This document shows, piece after piece, positions 17,304 to 26,861 of a stretch of 64,000 nucleotides of DNA; within the stretch, counting starts at the first letter, position 1; the number at the start of each line of letters is the position of its first letter. This DNA comes from JBPOIC01 sp052034865 (GTDB lineage: Bacteria > UBA10199 > JADFYH01): NCBI GenBank assembly GCA_052034865.1, contig JBPOIC010000029.1, positions 1 to 64,000 on the forward strand, written 5' to 3'. The position numbers and the translations under genes were made by a program. The notes under the pieces are model-generated. The model did no database searches and was not told where the DNA came from. It saw nothing but the letters and a program-made list of their open reading frames with translations.

Positions 17304-18335
17304 ATGAAAAAAACCTTACTCGCTTTTTGTGCAGCCGCTTTGATGGCCACGGGATTTGCCTCCCCTGCCTTCAGCGATCCGATTCGTTTAAATGGAGCCG
17401 GAGCGACCTTTCCTTATCCCCTCTATTCCAAATGGTTTAATGAGTATCACAAGTTAAAACCCGAGATTCAGATCAACTATCAATCCATCGGGAGTGGTGG
17501 TGGTATTCAGCAGATTAAAGCCAAGACCGTTGATTTTGGAGCATCCGATGCTCCTTTAACGGCGGAGGAAGAAAAGGCGATGCCCGCTCCGATCGCCCAG
17601 ATTCCCATGACGGCAGGATCTGTGGTCGTCGTTTACAACCTGCCTGGCGTCGATAAAGGGCTGAAGCTCACCTCCGAAGCCGTGGCTGATCTTTTCCTGG
17701 GAAAAATCAAGAAATGGAATGATCCTAAAATCGCTTCTCAAAATCCTGGTGTGAATCTCCCAGACATGCCGGTCGCAGTTGTTCATCGCTCCGATGGTAG
17801 TGGGACGACATATGTATTCACCGATTATCTTGCCAAAGCGAATGCAGATTCTTATTGGACCATTGGTCGTGGAAAATCGGTCAACTGGCCCGAAGGGATT
17901 GGAGCGAAGGGTAATGAAGGCGTGACTGGCCAGGTGAAACAGATTCCAGGCGCTGTGGGCTATGTGGAGTATGCCTATGCCATTCAGAATAAGCTGACCT
18001 ATGCGTCCATTCAAAACAAGGCAAAGAAATTTATCGAGCCTTCACCTGCTGCAACCACCGCTGCTGCTTCAGCAATGACTGGCGAGTTGCTGAAAGACAT
18101 CCGCAACTCGATTACCGATGCGAATGGAGAGGGGTCTTACCCGATTTCAGCGGTGACCTATCTTCTAGTTTACAAAACACAGGAAGACGGAACCAAAGGC
18201 AAATCCCTCGTTGATTTTCTGAAGTGGGCAATGGTCGATGGCCAGAAAATGGCGGAGTCCCTTCAGTACTCAGCTCTCCCCGCCTCACTGATTCAGGTTA
18301 ATGATAAAACAATCTCTGGAATTGTCGTGAAGTAA
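17304..18335 (+). CDS. pstS: Phosphate ABC transporter substrate-binding protein
   Basis: Periplasmic phosphate-binding protein of about 343 residues. A signal peptide is followed by LNGAGATFPYPLYSKW. The phosphate-binding loops are visible: GSGGGIQQI, the DFGASDAPL segment and HRSDGSGTTYVFTDYL. ATG 17304 is chosen from the GGAG just upstream and from the signal peptide; the frame extends 15 codons further upstream. The permease and ATPase genes (pstC, pstA, pstB) are not next to it, so they must lie elsewhere. A terminator follows 25 bases after the stop. Confidence 0.92.
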   Translation: MKKTLLAFCAAALMATGFASPAFSDPIRLNGAGATFPYPLYSKWFNEYHKLKPEIQINYQSIGSGGGIQQIKAKTVDFGASDAPLTAEEEKAMPAPIAQIPMTAGSVVVVYNLPGVDKGLKLTSEAVADLFLGKIKKWNDPKIASQNPGVNLPDMPVAVVHRSDGSGTTYVFTDYLAKANADSYWTIGRGKSVNWPEGIGAKGNEGVTGQVKQIPGAVGYVEYAYAIQNKLTYASIQNKAKKFIEPSPAATTAAASAMTGELLKDIRNSITDANGEGSYPISAVTYLLVYKTQEDGTKGKSLVDFLKWAMVDGQKMAESLQYSALPASLIQVNDKTISGIVVK

Positions 18336-18360
18336 CTTTATTCCGATTTCCAATAAAAAA

Positions 18361-18393
18361 GCTCCCTGGGAGTTTTCCCTGGGAGCTTTTTTT
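18361..18393 (+). terminator. Intrinsic terminator of pstS
   Basis: A 10-bp stem (GCTCCCTGGG at 18361-18370 with CCCTGGGAGC at 18377-18386, one mismatch), a 6-base loop and seven T. An A-run on the left side also lets it act on the convergent histidine kinase transcript. Confidence 0.85.
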
Positions 18394-18460
18394 ATGATTG
18401 AATCACTTTTGGTGAGAATACTTCTCGAATGAACCTTAAGTCTTTCTTACTTATAAGGGC

Positions 18461-20824
18461 TTAGATAAGGCTTTGCTTTTCGATGGTATCCTTGAGTTTT
18501 TTAACGATTTCTTCTTTTGAAAAAGGTTTTTGAATAAAACCTACCCCTGTTTTTTTTCTCAACTCCGACATTGTTTCGCCCTCCGAATAACCACTGGCAA
18601 AAACGACCGGAATTTTTCGGTCCAGCTTTTCTATTTGCTGGAAGGCTTTAAGCCCATCCAGAACAGGCATGATGGCATCCAGGACAATCAGATCCAGACT
18701 GGATTCGTTGGTTCTGGCAATTTTGATAGCTTCAACTCCATTGTTGGCACACAAAACGTTGGCTCCAAGTCCGGAGAGAATTTCACTCAAGAAGTCTGTC
18801 AATGTTACTTCATCATCAGCGACCAGAATCAGTTTGTTTTTCCAAAAGCTTTTTTCTTTTTCGATCTGACCCAGCGCGTTTCTATTTCCCGATTTGGATA
18901 GATCCAGATTTAAGGAAGACGCTTTGGTTGCTGGAAAATAAAGATGGAAGATTGTTCCTTTTCCTTCATCGGATTCCAGGCCCAAAATCCCATCATGATT
19001 TTGAATGATTCCATAAACCATTGAAAGCCCTAGACCGGTCCCTTTGCCAGGCGCTTTGGTGCTGAAGAACGGATCAAAAATTTTCTCCTGGATATGCTTG
19101 GGAATGCCGGTTCCCGTATCCCGGAAAATGACATGGACATAAGAGCCTGAATGAATGGCATTGGGATCATGGCGCAAGGATTCATCCGGGTATAATTCGT
19201 AATTTTCAGAAGAGATGTGAATTTCTCCGCCCTGAGGCATGGCGTCGCGGGCATTAATTCCGAGATTGACCAGGACCTGAAGAATCTGTCCGGAGTCTCC
19301 TTCGATCGGCCAGAGCTCATTTTGTAATTTATGATGAAGAGAGACTTTCTCGCCCAAAGTTGGAGTGAGTAAACGAATGGCTTCCTGAATCACTTCATTC
19401 ATTTTAAAGATCTTTTTCTCTGATTTTTCCTTACGGGCAAATCCCAGCAACTGTTTGGTAAGTTCGGCGCCTCGTTTGGCAGAACGTTCTATGACCTCCA
19501 GCTGTCTTAAGGTTTTGGGATCATGAGCCCATTTTTCTTTTAAGATCGAGGCGTAGCCCAGAATGCCGGAAAGAATATTGTTAAAATCATGGGCAATGCC
19601 TCCCGCCAGATTTCCGATGGACTCCATCTTTTGAACTTTCAGCAACTGCTCCTGTGTCTGAATCAGGTTTTCATGGGCATAGTTGGCTTCCTTGATTTTC
19701 TGCTCCAGGATGAATTCCGATTCTTTCAGATTCTTTTCGCTTTCCTTAAGATCCTGGGTCCTTTCTTCGACGAGGATTCTGGCTCTTTGCTCCAGGCGCT
19801 GAAAAATTGAAATCAGGGTGGAAAAAAGAAGGGAAACTAGTGCTGAAAAAAAGACCACCCACATTGAAGCGGATGTGTTGGTTCCGATAAAATTGGGAGA
19901 TCGGCTCCATCCAATGGTAAATGTCTTTCCAGCCAATTTCAGTTGAGAGACTTTTTCAAATTCTGGAAATTTTTCGGGAGCCGTGAGGTTGGTATAAAGC
20001 AGATTTTCAAAATCGATTGTGGATCCTTCAAAAAGAAAAAGTGAGATTTCATGTGTTGTATCCGAGAGAATCCGGGATAAAAAATTTTCTGTAACAAATG
20101 GGGCATAGGTCCAGCCGATCAGCGCCTGGCGTCTTTGCTCCAGGGTAGTCAGCTCCACTTCCTTATTGTAAATCGGAAGGAAAATGAGAAAGGCAGGTCT
20201 CTTGGCCTCATCCTGTACAAGGGTAATGCGAGAACTCATGATGAGCTCGCCTGTATCTCGTGATTCTTCTGCGGCTTTTCTGCGATTCCATTCCGAGGCG
20301 ATATCCAGACCTAAGGCTGCACGGTTAGGCGCTTCCGGTTCGATATAGGTGATCACATAGTGAACGTCGGCAGGAGGGCGTTGAGAAACCGGAATTTCCT
20401 GGACAGGATGGATTTCAAAATCAGGGGCTTCATCTGCCCGGATTTGATCGAGAAAAGAAGCTTTTTCGTTTGGGTAAACAGGAAGAATCACTCCCATTCC
20501 ATTCACGCCCGGATGTTGCTCGGTAATATGAGAAGCTTTGGTATAGGCTCTCCATTCGGATCTTTGAACAGATTCAGATGCCGCATAAAGACTCACTCCT
20601 CCCTGGAGGACATCTTTAAAATCATTCATGTGCATTTGAATCGAATGGGTGATGCTTAAGGCCAGTGTGTCGAAGTGGGCAGCATTGAATTCGTGTTCGT
20701 GTTTTTTTATAGAATAGAAAAGGTAAGCAGAAAGTCCCCAGCCGACGAAAAGAATGAGGAGGGGGAGGGATTTGAAGTTGAGGATTTTTTGGTAAATGCC
20801 GGTTTGTGAAGTTTGAAGGTTCAA
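18461..20824 (-). CDS. Hybrid sensor histidine kinase with CHASE domain and receiver
   Basis: A 787-residue membrane sensor. A transmembrane helix (LPLLILFVGWGLSAYLFY) is followed by an extracellular CHASE domain (about residues 60-290; HPGVNGMGVILPVYPNE, YIEPEAPNRAALGLDIASE), a second transmembrane helix (MWVVFFSALVSLLFSTLI), a coiled coil, and the HisKA H-box IAHDFNNILSGILGY. The ATPase domain has GDSGQILQVLVNLGINARDAM, DTGTGIP and GTGLGLSMVYGI. The C-terminal receiver carries the Asp in LDAIMPVLDG. The ligand is unknown. It is downstream of livK-livH on the same strand, so it may sense the same compound. Confidence 0.92.
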   Translation of the reverse strand: MNLQTSQTGIYQKILNFKSLPLLILFVGWGLSAYLFYSIKKHEHEFNAAHFDTLALSITHSIQMHMNDFKDVLQGGVSLYAASESVQRSEWRAYTKASHITEQHPGVNGMGVILPVYPNEKASFLDQIRADEAPDFEIHPVQEIPVSQRPPADVHYVITYIEPEAPNRAALGLDIASEWNRRKAAEESRDTGELIMSSRITLVQDEAKRPAFLIFLPIYNKEVELTTLEQRRQALIGWTYAPFVTENFLSRILSDTTHEISLFLFEGSTIDFENLLYTNLTAPEKFPEFEKVSQLKLAGKTFTIGWSRSPNFIGTNTSASMWVVFFSALVSLLFSTLISIFQRLEQRARILVEERTQDLKESEKNLKESEFILEQKIKEANYAHENLIQTQEQLLKVQKMESIGNLAGGIAHDFNNILSGILGYASILKEKWAHDPKTLRQLEVIERSAKRGAELTKQLLGFARKEKSEKKIFKMNEVIQEAIRLLTPTLGEKVSLHHKLQNELWPIEGDSGQILQVLVNLGINARDAMPQGGEIHISSENYELYPDESLRHDPNAIHSGSYVHVIFRDTGTGIPKHIQEKIFDPFFSTKAPGKGTGLGLSMVYGIIQNHDGILGLESDEGKGTIFHLYFPATKASSLNLDLSKSGNRNALGQIEKEKSFWKNKLILVADDEVTLTDFLSEILSGLGANVLCANNGVEAIKIARTNESSLDLIVLDAIMPVLDGLKAFQQIEKLDRKIPVVFASGYSEGETMSELRKKTGVGFIQKPFSKEEIVKKLKDTIEKQSLI

Positions 20825-20912
20825 GATTCAGAAATTCTAGCATCAGGTTGGGGAAGGATTTCAAGAGATTCCTTTGAACTCCAAAAACTTTAAGTGTCAA
20901 AATTTTGAGAAT

Positions 20913-21809
20913 CTACACTTTTTCTTTTACGGCTTTTCCCAAAATTCCTGCAGGTTTTAAAATCAGGATCAGGATTAAAATTCCAAAAGCGAGCGCATCC
21001 CGGTAGGTCGAAGAAATGTAGGCTGTGACGAAAGTTTCGGAAACGCCAAGCAAATAGCCTCCCAACAGGGCTCCAGGAATACTTCCAATGCCCCCCAAAA
21101 CGGCTGCGACGAAAGCTTTGAGGCCGAAAAGAATTCCCATAAGTGGGTCGATTCGCGGAGTGAAAACTCCCACCAGCACGCCCGCAGCTCCAGCCAGGGC
21201 CGATCCCATCAGGAAAGTGGTGGTCACCACGGAGTTTACGTTAATTCCAACCAATTGACTGGCTGTGTAGGAGTAAGAAACCGCACGCATGGCTTTTCCC
21301 ATTCGGGTTTTCATCACAAAAAACCAAAGGCCGAACATCAGTAAAATACTTACTGTTACGATGAGGAGTTGGAGATTACCTATAATGATTCCGTTCCAGG
21401 CCAACACCGAGGTTTGAGGAATAAGGGTGGGGAAGAATTTTGGATCGGGCCCGAAGATCAGCTGGCCGCCGTATTCCAAAAAGAGAGAAATGCCGATGGC
21501 AGTGATTAATACGGAAAGGCGGGGAGCTTTTCGAAGTGGACGATAGGCAATGGCCTCAATGAGGCCACCCAATACTGCACAAACCATCATGGCTGATCCA
21601 AGCACCAGTCCGAATCGGAGAATAGGGGTCTCTGGGGAGATGAGTCGGGCCGTATAAAATCCAACCATCGCGCCCACCATGTAAACATCTCCATGAGCGA
21701 AATTGATAAAACGCAATACGCCATAAACCATCGTATAGCCCAAAGCGATGAGGGCATAAATGGAGCCCCAGGCAATTCCGTTAAGCAGTTGTTGAAGAAA
21801 TTCGGACAT
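20913..21809 (-). CDS. livH: Branched-chain amino acid-type ABC transporter permease
   Basis: A 298-residue polytopic permease of the LivH family. The N-terminus reads LLNGIAWGSIYALIALGYTMVYGVLRFINFAHGDVYMVGA, the family hallmark, and the C-terminal region has GSIPGALLGGYLLGVSETF. Seven or eight membrane helices are likely. The substrate-binding protein is 20 bases upstream. LivM, LivG and LivF are not adjacent, so the transporter must use partners encoded elsewhere. The specificity could be an amino acid, urea or a related small molecule. Confidence 0.92.
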   Translation of the reverse strand: MSEFLQQLLNGIAWGSIYALIALGYTMVYGVLRFINFAHGDVYMVGAMVGFYTARLISPETPILRFGLVLGSAMMVCAVLGGLIEAIAYRPLRKAPRLSVLITAIGISLFLEYGGQLIFGPDPKFFPTLIPQTSVLAWNGIIIGNLQLLIVTVSILLMFGLWFFVMKTRMGKAMRAVSYSYTASQLVGINVNSVVTTTFLMGSALAGAAGVLVGVFTPRIDPLMGILFGLKAFVAAVLGGIGSIPGALLGGYLLGVSETFVTAYISSTYRDALAFGILILILILKPAGILGKAVKEKV

Positions 21810-21828
21810 GCGTTTGAGTAAGGTAATG

Positions 21829-22956
21829 TTAAGGATTTACCGAATCCACATACTGCGTTTTTCCTTCATTGATTTTTAAGATGACGATTTTTTTCTGGGC
21901 GTTTCGGTTGGCATCCATCGTAATTTCACCCGAGACTCCTGGGAAATTTTTTGTTTGAGCCAGGGCATCCCGTATTTTGGCAGGATCTTCGGAATTGGCT
22001 GTACGAATGGCTTCAAATAAAATGCGGGCGGCATCGTAACCTAAGACAGCCATGGCGTCCGGGGTTTCCCCATACCGGTTTTTGTATTTTTTGATAAAAT
22101 CCTGAACGAGTGGATTCTGATCCTCCGGAGAATAGTGGTTTGTGTAGTACGACCCGTTCACGGCACTTTCGCCAATTTCCAGGGTTTTTGAAGAATCCCA
22201 TCCATCGCCGCCCATGAAGGGAACCGTAATTCCCAGCTCGCGGGCTTGACGTGCGATCAGCCCAACTTCGGTATAGTATCCAGGCAGATAAATCCCGTCC
22301 GGATTTTTCTGTTTGATAGAAGTAAGCTGGGCACGAAATTCGGAATCTTTCTCCGAGTAAGATTCATCCGCAATAATTTCTCCCCCCAGCTCCCTGAAAG
22401 TTTTGATAAAAAAATCAGCAAGGCCAATGGAATAATCATTTTTAATGTCGCGCAGAATTGCAATGCGTTTGAGTTTGAGTTGGTTAAACGCAAAACGCGC
22501 CATGGCCATGCCCTGGAAAGAATCGATAAAGCAGGTGCGAAAAATATAATCGCCGACTTCGGTGACTTTGGGATTGGTAGAGGCCGGGGAGATCATTGGA
22601 ATTTTAGATCGCTGGCATTCCGGAGCAGCAACAAGGCTGCGGGCCGATGCGACTTCACCGATAATCGCCTTCACCTGATCCTGCTGGATGAGTTTGAGGA
22701 CCGCAGTTTTGGCTTCTTCGGTTTTTCCCTGATCATCTTCCGTGATGATTTTGACTTTTTTCCCCAAAAGTCCGCCGGCGGCATTGATCTCATCAGTGGC
22801 AAGCATGACGCCATTGTCAGTGGATTTGCCGAAGGTTGCTGTTCCACCGGTCAGACTTCCGAACTGACCAATCTTTAGGACATTTTCATTTCGCTCACAG
22901 GCTAAAAACGAAATCGCAAGCAGAGGAATGAATAAAAAAGAAAGAAGACGTTTCAT
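21829..22956 (-). CDS. livK: ABC transporter substrate-binding lipoprotein (LivK/LivJ type)
   Basis: A 375-residue periplasmic binding protein anchored as a lipoprotein (LLAISFLACERN, lipobox Cys). The type I periplasmic-binding fold is evident from LKIGQFGSLTGGTATFGKSTDNGVMLATDEINAAGG, IGEVASARSLVAAPECQRSKIPMISPASTNP and FMGGDGWDSSKTLEIG. It pairs with the livH permease downstream. The preceding agmatine deiminase gene ends 102 bases upstream on the same strand, so import of an agmatine-related or amino-acid compound is a possible but unproven link. Confidence 0.92.
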   Translation of the reverse strand: MKRLLSFLFIPLLAISFLACERNENVLKIGQFGSLTGGTATFGKSTDNGVMLATDEINAAGGLLGKKVKIITEDDQGKTEEAKTAVLKLIQQDQVKAIIGEVASARSLVAAPECQRSKIPMISPASTNPKVTEVGDYIFRTCFIDSFQGMAMARFAFNQLKLKRIAILRDIKNDYSIGLADFFIKTFRELGGEIIADESYSEKDSEFRAQLTSIKQKNPDGIYLPGYYTEVGLIARQARELGITVPFMGGDGWDSSKTLEIGESAVNGSYYTNHYSPEDQNPLVQDFIKKYKNRYGETPDAMAVLGYDAARILFEAIRTANSEDPAKIRDALAQTKNFPGVSGEITMDANRNAQKKIVILKINEGKTQYVDSVNP

Positions 22957-23057
22957 AAAATCTCCTGTTTAAATTTTTAAAATTTGCTTTCCATCGCCTG
23001 GAAAACTCCTTTTTCCCTCGCCGCTATCAGAGAAATCTCATCAATCCCAATTCTTCA

Positions 23058-24125
23058 TTAAAGAATTTTTGGCTGCTGCTGAGTCACGCAGTGGATAGCC
23101 CCCAAACCCCACACCAGATCCTGACAATTAATCCCAATGATCTTTCGATCAGGAAAAACTCTTTGAAGAATTTGGATCGCCTTCTCATCCTGAGAATTTC
23201 CAAAAATGGGGGCCAGCACGACCCGATTGGCAATATAGAAATTGGCATAAGAGGCCGGCAGGCGCTTGCCTTCATCATCCAGGATGGGATGGGGCATGGG
23301 AAGAGTCAGAATGTTGAAGGCTCGTCCGTCTTGATCCTTCATGAGTTTTAGGCGTTTCAGATTTTCCTGAAGCGGATGATGGTTTGGATCGGATGGATCT
23401 TCTTCTAGCGCAGTCAAAATCGTGTCCGGCCTCACAAATCGCGTGATGTCATCAATATGACCATCGGTATCATCTCCGACAATCCCTTCGCCCAGCCACA
23501 AAATGTGACGGACTCCCAGAAACTTTTTCAGAACATTCTCTATTTCCTTTTGGCTTAACTGCGGGTTGCGGTTTTTGTTCAGCAGACACTGCTCGGTGGT
23601 AAGAAGCGTTCCACGTCCGTTGACGTCGATCGATCCGCCTTCCAGGACAAACCCAGGCTCAAGGAGCGGTAGATCTAGAAGTGGAGCGATTTTTTGAGGG
23701 ATGATGTCGTCAGGGAGAAGAGCTTCATATTTTTTTCCCCAGGCATTAAAAATCCAGTCCGTCATCAATAAGGGGGAAGTTGTCTTGTTGTCGTCAACCC
23801 GCTTTAAAAAAATGGGGCCGTAATCGCGGATCCAGGCGTCGACCGTCGGAATCGAATGAATGAGAAGATTCTCGGTCTTAACTTTTCGACCCTGTAATTT
23901 TTTCTGAACTTCCTGATGGGCCGTTTCATCATTCACCAAAAGGTGTACCTGTTCGTGAGGGGTCAGGGCCTCGATCATCTGGACAAAAACTTCCTGAGCC
24001 TTGGGCACTCGGTTGGGCCAGGTGATGGGATCTTTTGGCCAGGAAAGCCATGTGGCCTGATGTGGTTCCCATTCGGCGGGCATGGCGAAATCGGTTGGGA
24101 TGAGAGAAGGTTTGGAATGGGTCAT
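23058..24125 (-). CDS. aguA: Agmatine deiminase
   Basis: A 355-residue guanidine-modifying enzyme that hydrolyses agmatine to N-carbamoylputrescine and ammonia. Typical features are FAMPAEWEPHQATWLSWP, DAWIRDYGPIF, VLEGGSIDVNGRGTLLTTEQCLL, DDTDGHIDDITRF and the catalytic Cys in GLGAIHCVTQQQP near the C-terminus. Downstream of aguB by about 70 bases on the same strand, it forms a complete agmatine-to-putrescine route, an alternative to agmatinase, feeding polyamine synthesis or catabolism. Cytosolic. Confidence 0.93.
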   Translation of the reverse strand: MTHSKPSLIPTDFAMPAEWEPHQATWLSWPKDPITWPNRVPKAQEVFVQMIEALTPHEQVHLLVNDETAHQEVQKKLQGRKVKTENLLIHSIPTVDAWIRDYGPIFLKRVDDNKTTSPLLMTDWIFNAWGKKYEALLPDDIIPQKIAPLLDLPLLEPGFVLEGGSIDVNGRGTLLTTEQCLLNKNRNPQLSQKEIENVLKKFLGVRHILWLGEGIVGDDTDGHIDDITRFVRPDTILTALEEDPSDPNHHPLQENLKRLKLMKDQDGRAFNILTLPMPHPILDDEGKRLPASYANFYIANRVVLAPIFGNSQDEKAIQILQRVFPDRKIIGINCQDLVWGLGAIHCVTQQQPKIL

Positions 24126-24194
24126 GAGTGGGTCTCAGATTGTTTTCTTAGAGGAGAGCTTTTGCATGAGTTAAATCCGGGAAATGACAGGGTC

Positions 24195-25058
24195 TTATTT
24201 CTCCAACCGATAAGCCTCATCCCGACGACAGGTTAAAAAAGGCCAATCTTTTCTCACTTCTTCAATACGGTCTAAATCGCAAGCGACAATCAAGTTTTCC
24301 TCAAGCTCATGCGAGGCCATTTGAAGTACGCGTCCTAAAGGATCGCTCACAAAAGATCCTCCCCAAAATTTTAGATGATCTTCCGTGCCGATCCGGTTGA
24401 TAGCAGCTACAAAAACGGTATTGGAGATCGCATGCCCTCTCTGAACAGTCACCCAGGCATCGTATTCGGCCCGACCCAGCTCAGGGTTTCCACCAACCTG
24501 CCATCCAATGGCTGTCGGATAAAAAAGAATCTCGGCACCTTGAAGGGCCAGGGCCCTAGCGCCTTCGGGATACCACTGGTCCCAACAGATCTGGACGCCG
24601 ATTTTGGCGTAGCGGGTCTGAAAGGGTTTGATCCCCAGATCGCCGGGTTTGAAATAATACATTTCAGAATAATAATTGCGCGGGTCATTCGGGATATGAA
24701 CCTTGCGGTATTTTCCCAGGTAGGATCCATCGGCATCAATGACAGCGGCGGTGTTGTAAAAATGAGTTTGATCCTTCTCGAATAAAGAAGCGATCAGCAC
24801 AATTTTTTTATCGCGGGCAAGTTTTGAAAACGCTTCTGTCGTTTCTCCCGGAACGGCTTCGGCCAGTTTGAAAAAAACCGGATCATCGGATTGGCAAAAA
24901 TATGGAGATTTGAAAAGCTCCTGCACCGAGATGATTTGAGCCCCTTTGTCTGCAGCATCGGCGATGCGCTCGAGGGTTCTCGTCAGGTTTTTTTCCGGAG
25001 GATCAAAACCTGTTGTCTGAATGAGACCGAGGGTGACTGTTTTTTGGGGATGATTCAT
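24195..25058 (-). CDS. aguB: N-carbamoylputrescine amidase
   Basis: A nitrilase-family amidohydrolase of 287 residues; it cleaves N-carbamoylputrescine to putrescine, CO2 and ammonia. The Glu-Lys-Cys triad is visible: VQELFKSPYFCQ, KYRKVHIPND and QICWDQWYPEGAR. It also has the GGSFVSDPLGRVLQ segment usual in AguB. ATG 25058 is selected because GTGGAGAG is its SD; an upstream in-frame GTG is part of that SD. It is next to aguA, which supports the specific assignment over a generic nitrilase. Confidence 0.92.
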   Translation of the reverse strand: MNHPQKTVTLGLIQTTGFDPPEKNLTRTLERIADAADKGAQIISVQELFKSPYFCQSDDPVFFKLAEAVPGETTEAFSKLARDKKIVLIASLFEKDQTHFYNTAAVIDADGSYLGKYRKVHIPNDPRNYYSEMYYFKPGDLGIKPFQTRYAKIGVQICWDQWYPEGARALALQGAEILFYPTAIGWQVGGNPELGRAEYDAWVTVQRGHAISNTVFVAAINRIGTEDHLKFWGGSFVSDPLGRVLQMASHELEENLIVACDLDRIEEVRKDWPFLTCRRDEAYRLEK

Positions 25059-25203
25059 GTTGCTCTCCACGTTTCAAAAAAGGGCCCTCACGGGAGGGTT
25101 TTTAAATCACTTAACAAATGTGGGTACCGGTTAAAATCAATTGACTGAATATTCCAGTATAAAATTCGATGAGTCGAAAATCGGACTTCATTTTGATGCG
25201 TGC

Positions 25204-26016
25204 TCAATATTTCCCATCGCTGATTGGTCTGGAGTAAACATCTTCCCTTCTGGCCTTAAAAACAGGAAAGGATCCGCGGATTTTTTCCACTTCGCCTAAA
25301 TCGATCGTCACCTGCAAAACTCCCGGATGCTCATCCATTTCTCCCAAAGAATTTCCCCAAGGATCAAAAACACTTGAACGTCCTCCATATAAAATTCCTT
25401 CCGGATTTTTTCCAACCTTGTTTGTGCTCACGACATAGACAAGATTCTCGATGGCGCGTGCTTTTAGCAAGCTCAGATAATGATCGATGCGGGCTTTGGG
25501 CCAGGCGGATGGGATGAGAAGAACCTGGGCCCCTCCTAAAATTTCAGCACGCAAAAGCTCCGGAAATCTTATGTCATAGCAGATCGCCAGTCCCAACTTT
25601 CCAAGATCTGTCGATGCCACAACGGCCCTGTCGCCCGAGTGAAATTTCTTATCCTCATCTCCCATCTGAAAAAGATGAACCTTACGATAAGTAGCCGTGA
25701 TTTTTCCTTCAGGTGAAATCAACTGGGCACTGTTGTGGAATCTTCCATCTTCTTGCTCCAGGCAGGAGCCCAACACATGAGTGCGCTCGGTTTGTGCAAA
25801 CTTTTGAAGTGCATCGATGAAATGTCGCGTTTGCTGAAGAATTTCTTCGCTGTTTTCAAGCTGAAATCCTGAAAGCCACATCTCGGGAAGCATGATAAGA
25901 TCGACGGGTTTTTGGAGGGTTTGAGCGTGTTTTAAAAATTCCTGGTAAGTTCTTTCTGGATCCTTTTCATAGGTTTTAAGCTGAATGAGGGCTAAATGAA
26001 TTTGAGATGAGCTCAT
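25204..26016 (-). CDS. Nitrilase-family amidase (omega-amidase/YafV-NIT2-like)
   Basis: A 270-residue carbon-nitrogen hydrolase. The triad is at MLPEMWLSGF (Glu), TYRKVHLFQM (Lys) and LAICYDIRFPELLR (Cys). The overall look, with the short 'RKVHLF' and 'ICYDIRFPELLR' motifs, is that of omega-amidases (2-oxoglutaramate or 2-oxosuccinamate hydrolysis) rather than AguB. ATG 26016 has AAGGAA upstream; an upstream in-frame ATG at 26043 is less likely. Being next to aguA and aguB it may serve nitrogen recovery, though omega-amidase is usually tied to transamination of Gln or Asn. Confidence 0.8.
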   Translation of the reverse strand: MSSSQIHLALIQLKTYEKDPERTYQEFLKHAQTLQKPVDLIMLPEMWLSGFQLENSEEILQQTRHFIDALQKFAQTERTHVLGSCLEQEDGRFHNSAQLISPEGKITATYRKVHLFQMGDEDKKFHSGDRAVVASTDLGKLGLAICYDIRFPELLRAEILGGAQVLLIPSAWPKARIDHYLSLLKARAIENLVYVVSTNKVGKNPEGILYGGRSSVFDPWGNSLGEMDEHPGVLQVTIDLGEVEKIRGSFPVFKARREDVYSRPISDGKY

Positions 26017-26238
26017 AAAAGTTTCCTTAATGATTGGTTCCATGAGGAAATATAAGATTGAGTAATCAGATGGCTTTTCAAAATTATTCTTGATTAAGAA
26101 TTATTAAACATAATAAATACTGCTCACCTAAAATTCATTGAGGGCGATTTTTTCATCTTTCTCCCAACAGAAGGACAGGTCTTTTTCTATTTAAGCTTTT
26201 ATACACTCATTTATTCACAATTTAAGGAGGATTTTCCT

Positions 26239-26685
26239 ATGTTGAAAAGTAAATCGGTTGCCTTAGTGGCTGCACTCATTCTGGTCGCTTCTTTTGGAGC
26301 TGCCTGCAAGAAAAAAGGTCCCACAGGGGGTGGGGTGGATACAACTCCCATAGCCAAGCTTAAAAGAATCAACTTTGATTTCGATAAATACAATGTGCGC
26401 ACCGATGCGGTTCCTGCCTTAAAAGAAAATGCGGGCTGGCTTAAAGAGAATGCCAATGTGAAAATCATCGTGGAAGGTCACTGTGATGAAAGAGGAACCA
26501 ACGAATATAATATGGCTCTCGGTGAAAGACGTGCGAACTCTGCCAAGAATTACCTTGTCAATTTAGGGGTTGGTGCAGATCGTGTTTCTACCGTCAGCTT
26601 CGGTGAGGAAAGACCTCTCGATTCTGGTCATGATGAAGGTGCCTGGGCACAGAACCGACGCGCAGAATTTGTCGGCCGCAAGTAA
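26239..26685 (+). CDS. pal: Peptidoglycan-associated lipoprotein Pal
   Basis: Outer-membrane lipoprotein that ties the membrane to peptidoglycan in the Tol-Pal system. The signal peptide ends ASFGAACKKK with the lipobox Cys, then a short Gly-rich linker, then an OmpA-like domain: INFDFDKYNVRTDAVPAL, VEGHCDERGTNEYNMALGERRANSAKNYL and DEGAWAQNRRAEFV. A very strong SD (AAGGAGG) precedes ATG 26239. The tolQ, tolR, tolA and tolB genes are not in the window; cpoB follows after a terminator and a repeat. Confidence 0.95.
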   Translation: MLKSKSVALVAALILVASFGAACKKKGPTGGGVDTTPIAKLKRINFDFDKYNVRTDAVPALKENAGWLKENANVKIIVEGHCDERGTNEYNMALGERRANSAKNYLVNLGVGADRVSTVSFGEERPLDSGHDEGAWAQNRRAEFVGRK

Positions 26686-26718
26686 TTTTCCTCTGGCCTG
26701 GATTTATTTTGGCTTTAG

Positions 26719-26768
26719 AAAACCACAGCAAAAATGGATTAATCACCATTGAGCTGTGGTTTTTTTTT
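26719..26768 (+). terminator. Intrinsic terminator of pal
   Basis: An 11-bp outer stem (AAAACCACAGC with GCTGTGGTTTT) enclosing a second short stem (AATGG with CCATT), followed by a long T-run up to about 26768. It should separate pal from cpoB transcription. Confidence 0.85.
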
Positions 26769-26861
26769 GACTCTCGCATTCAGCAAATCCATAGAATGAA
26801 GGGGCTTCAGTCCTCTTGCACTTCAGAAGCCGTGCTCTTCCAATCGAGATCCCATTTCTTG

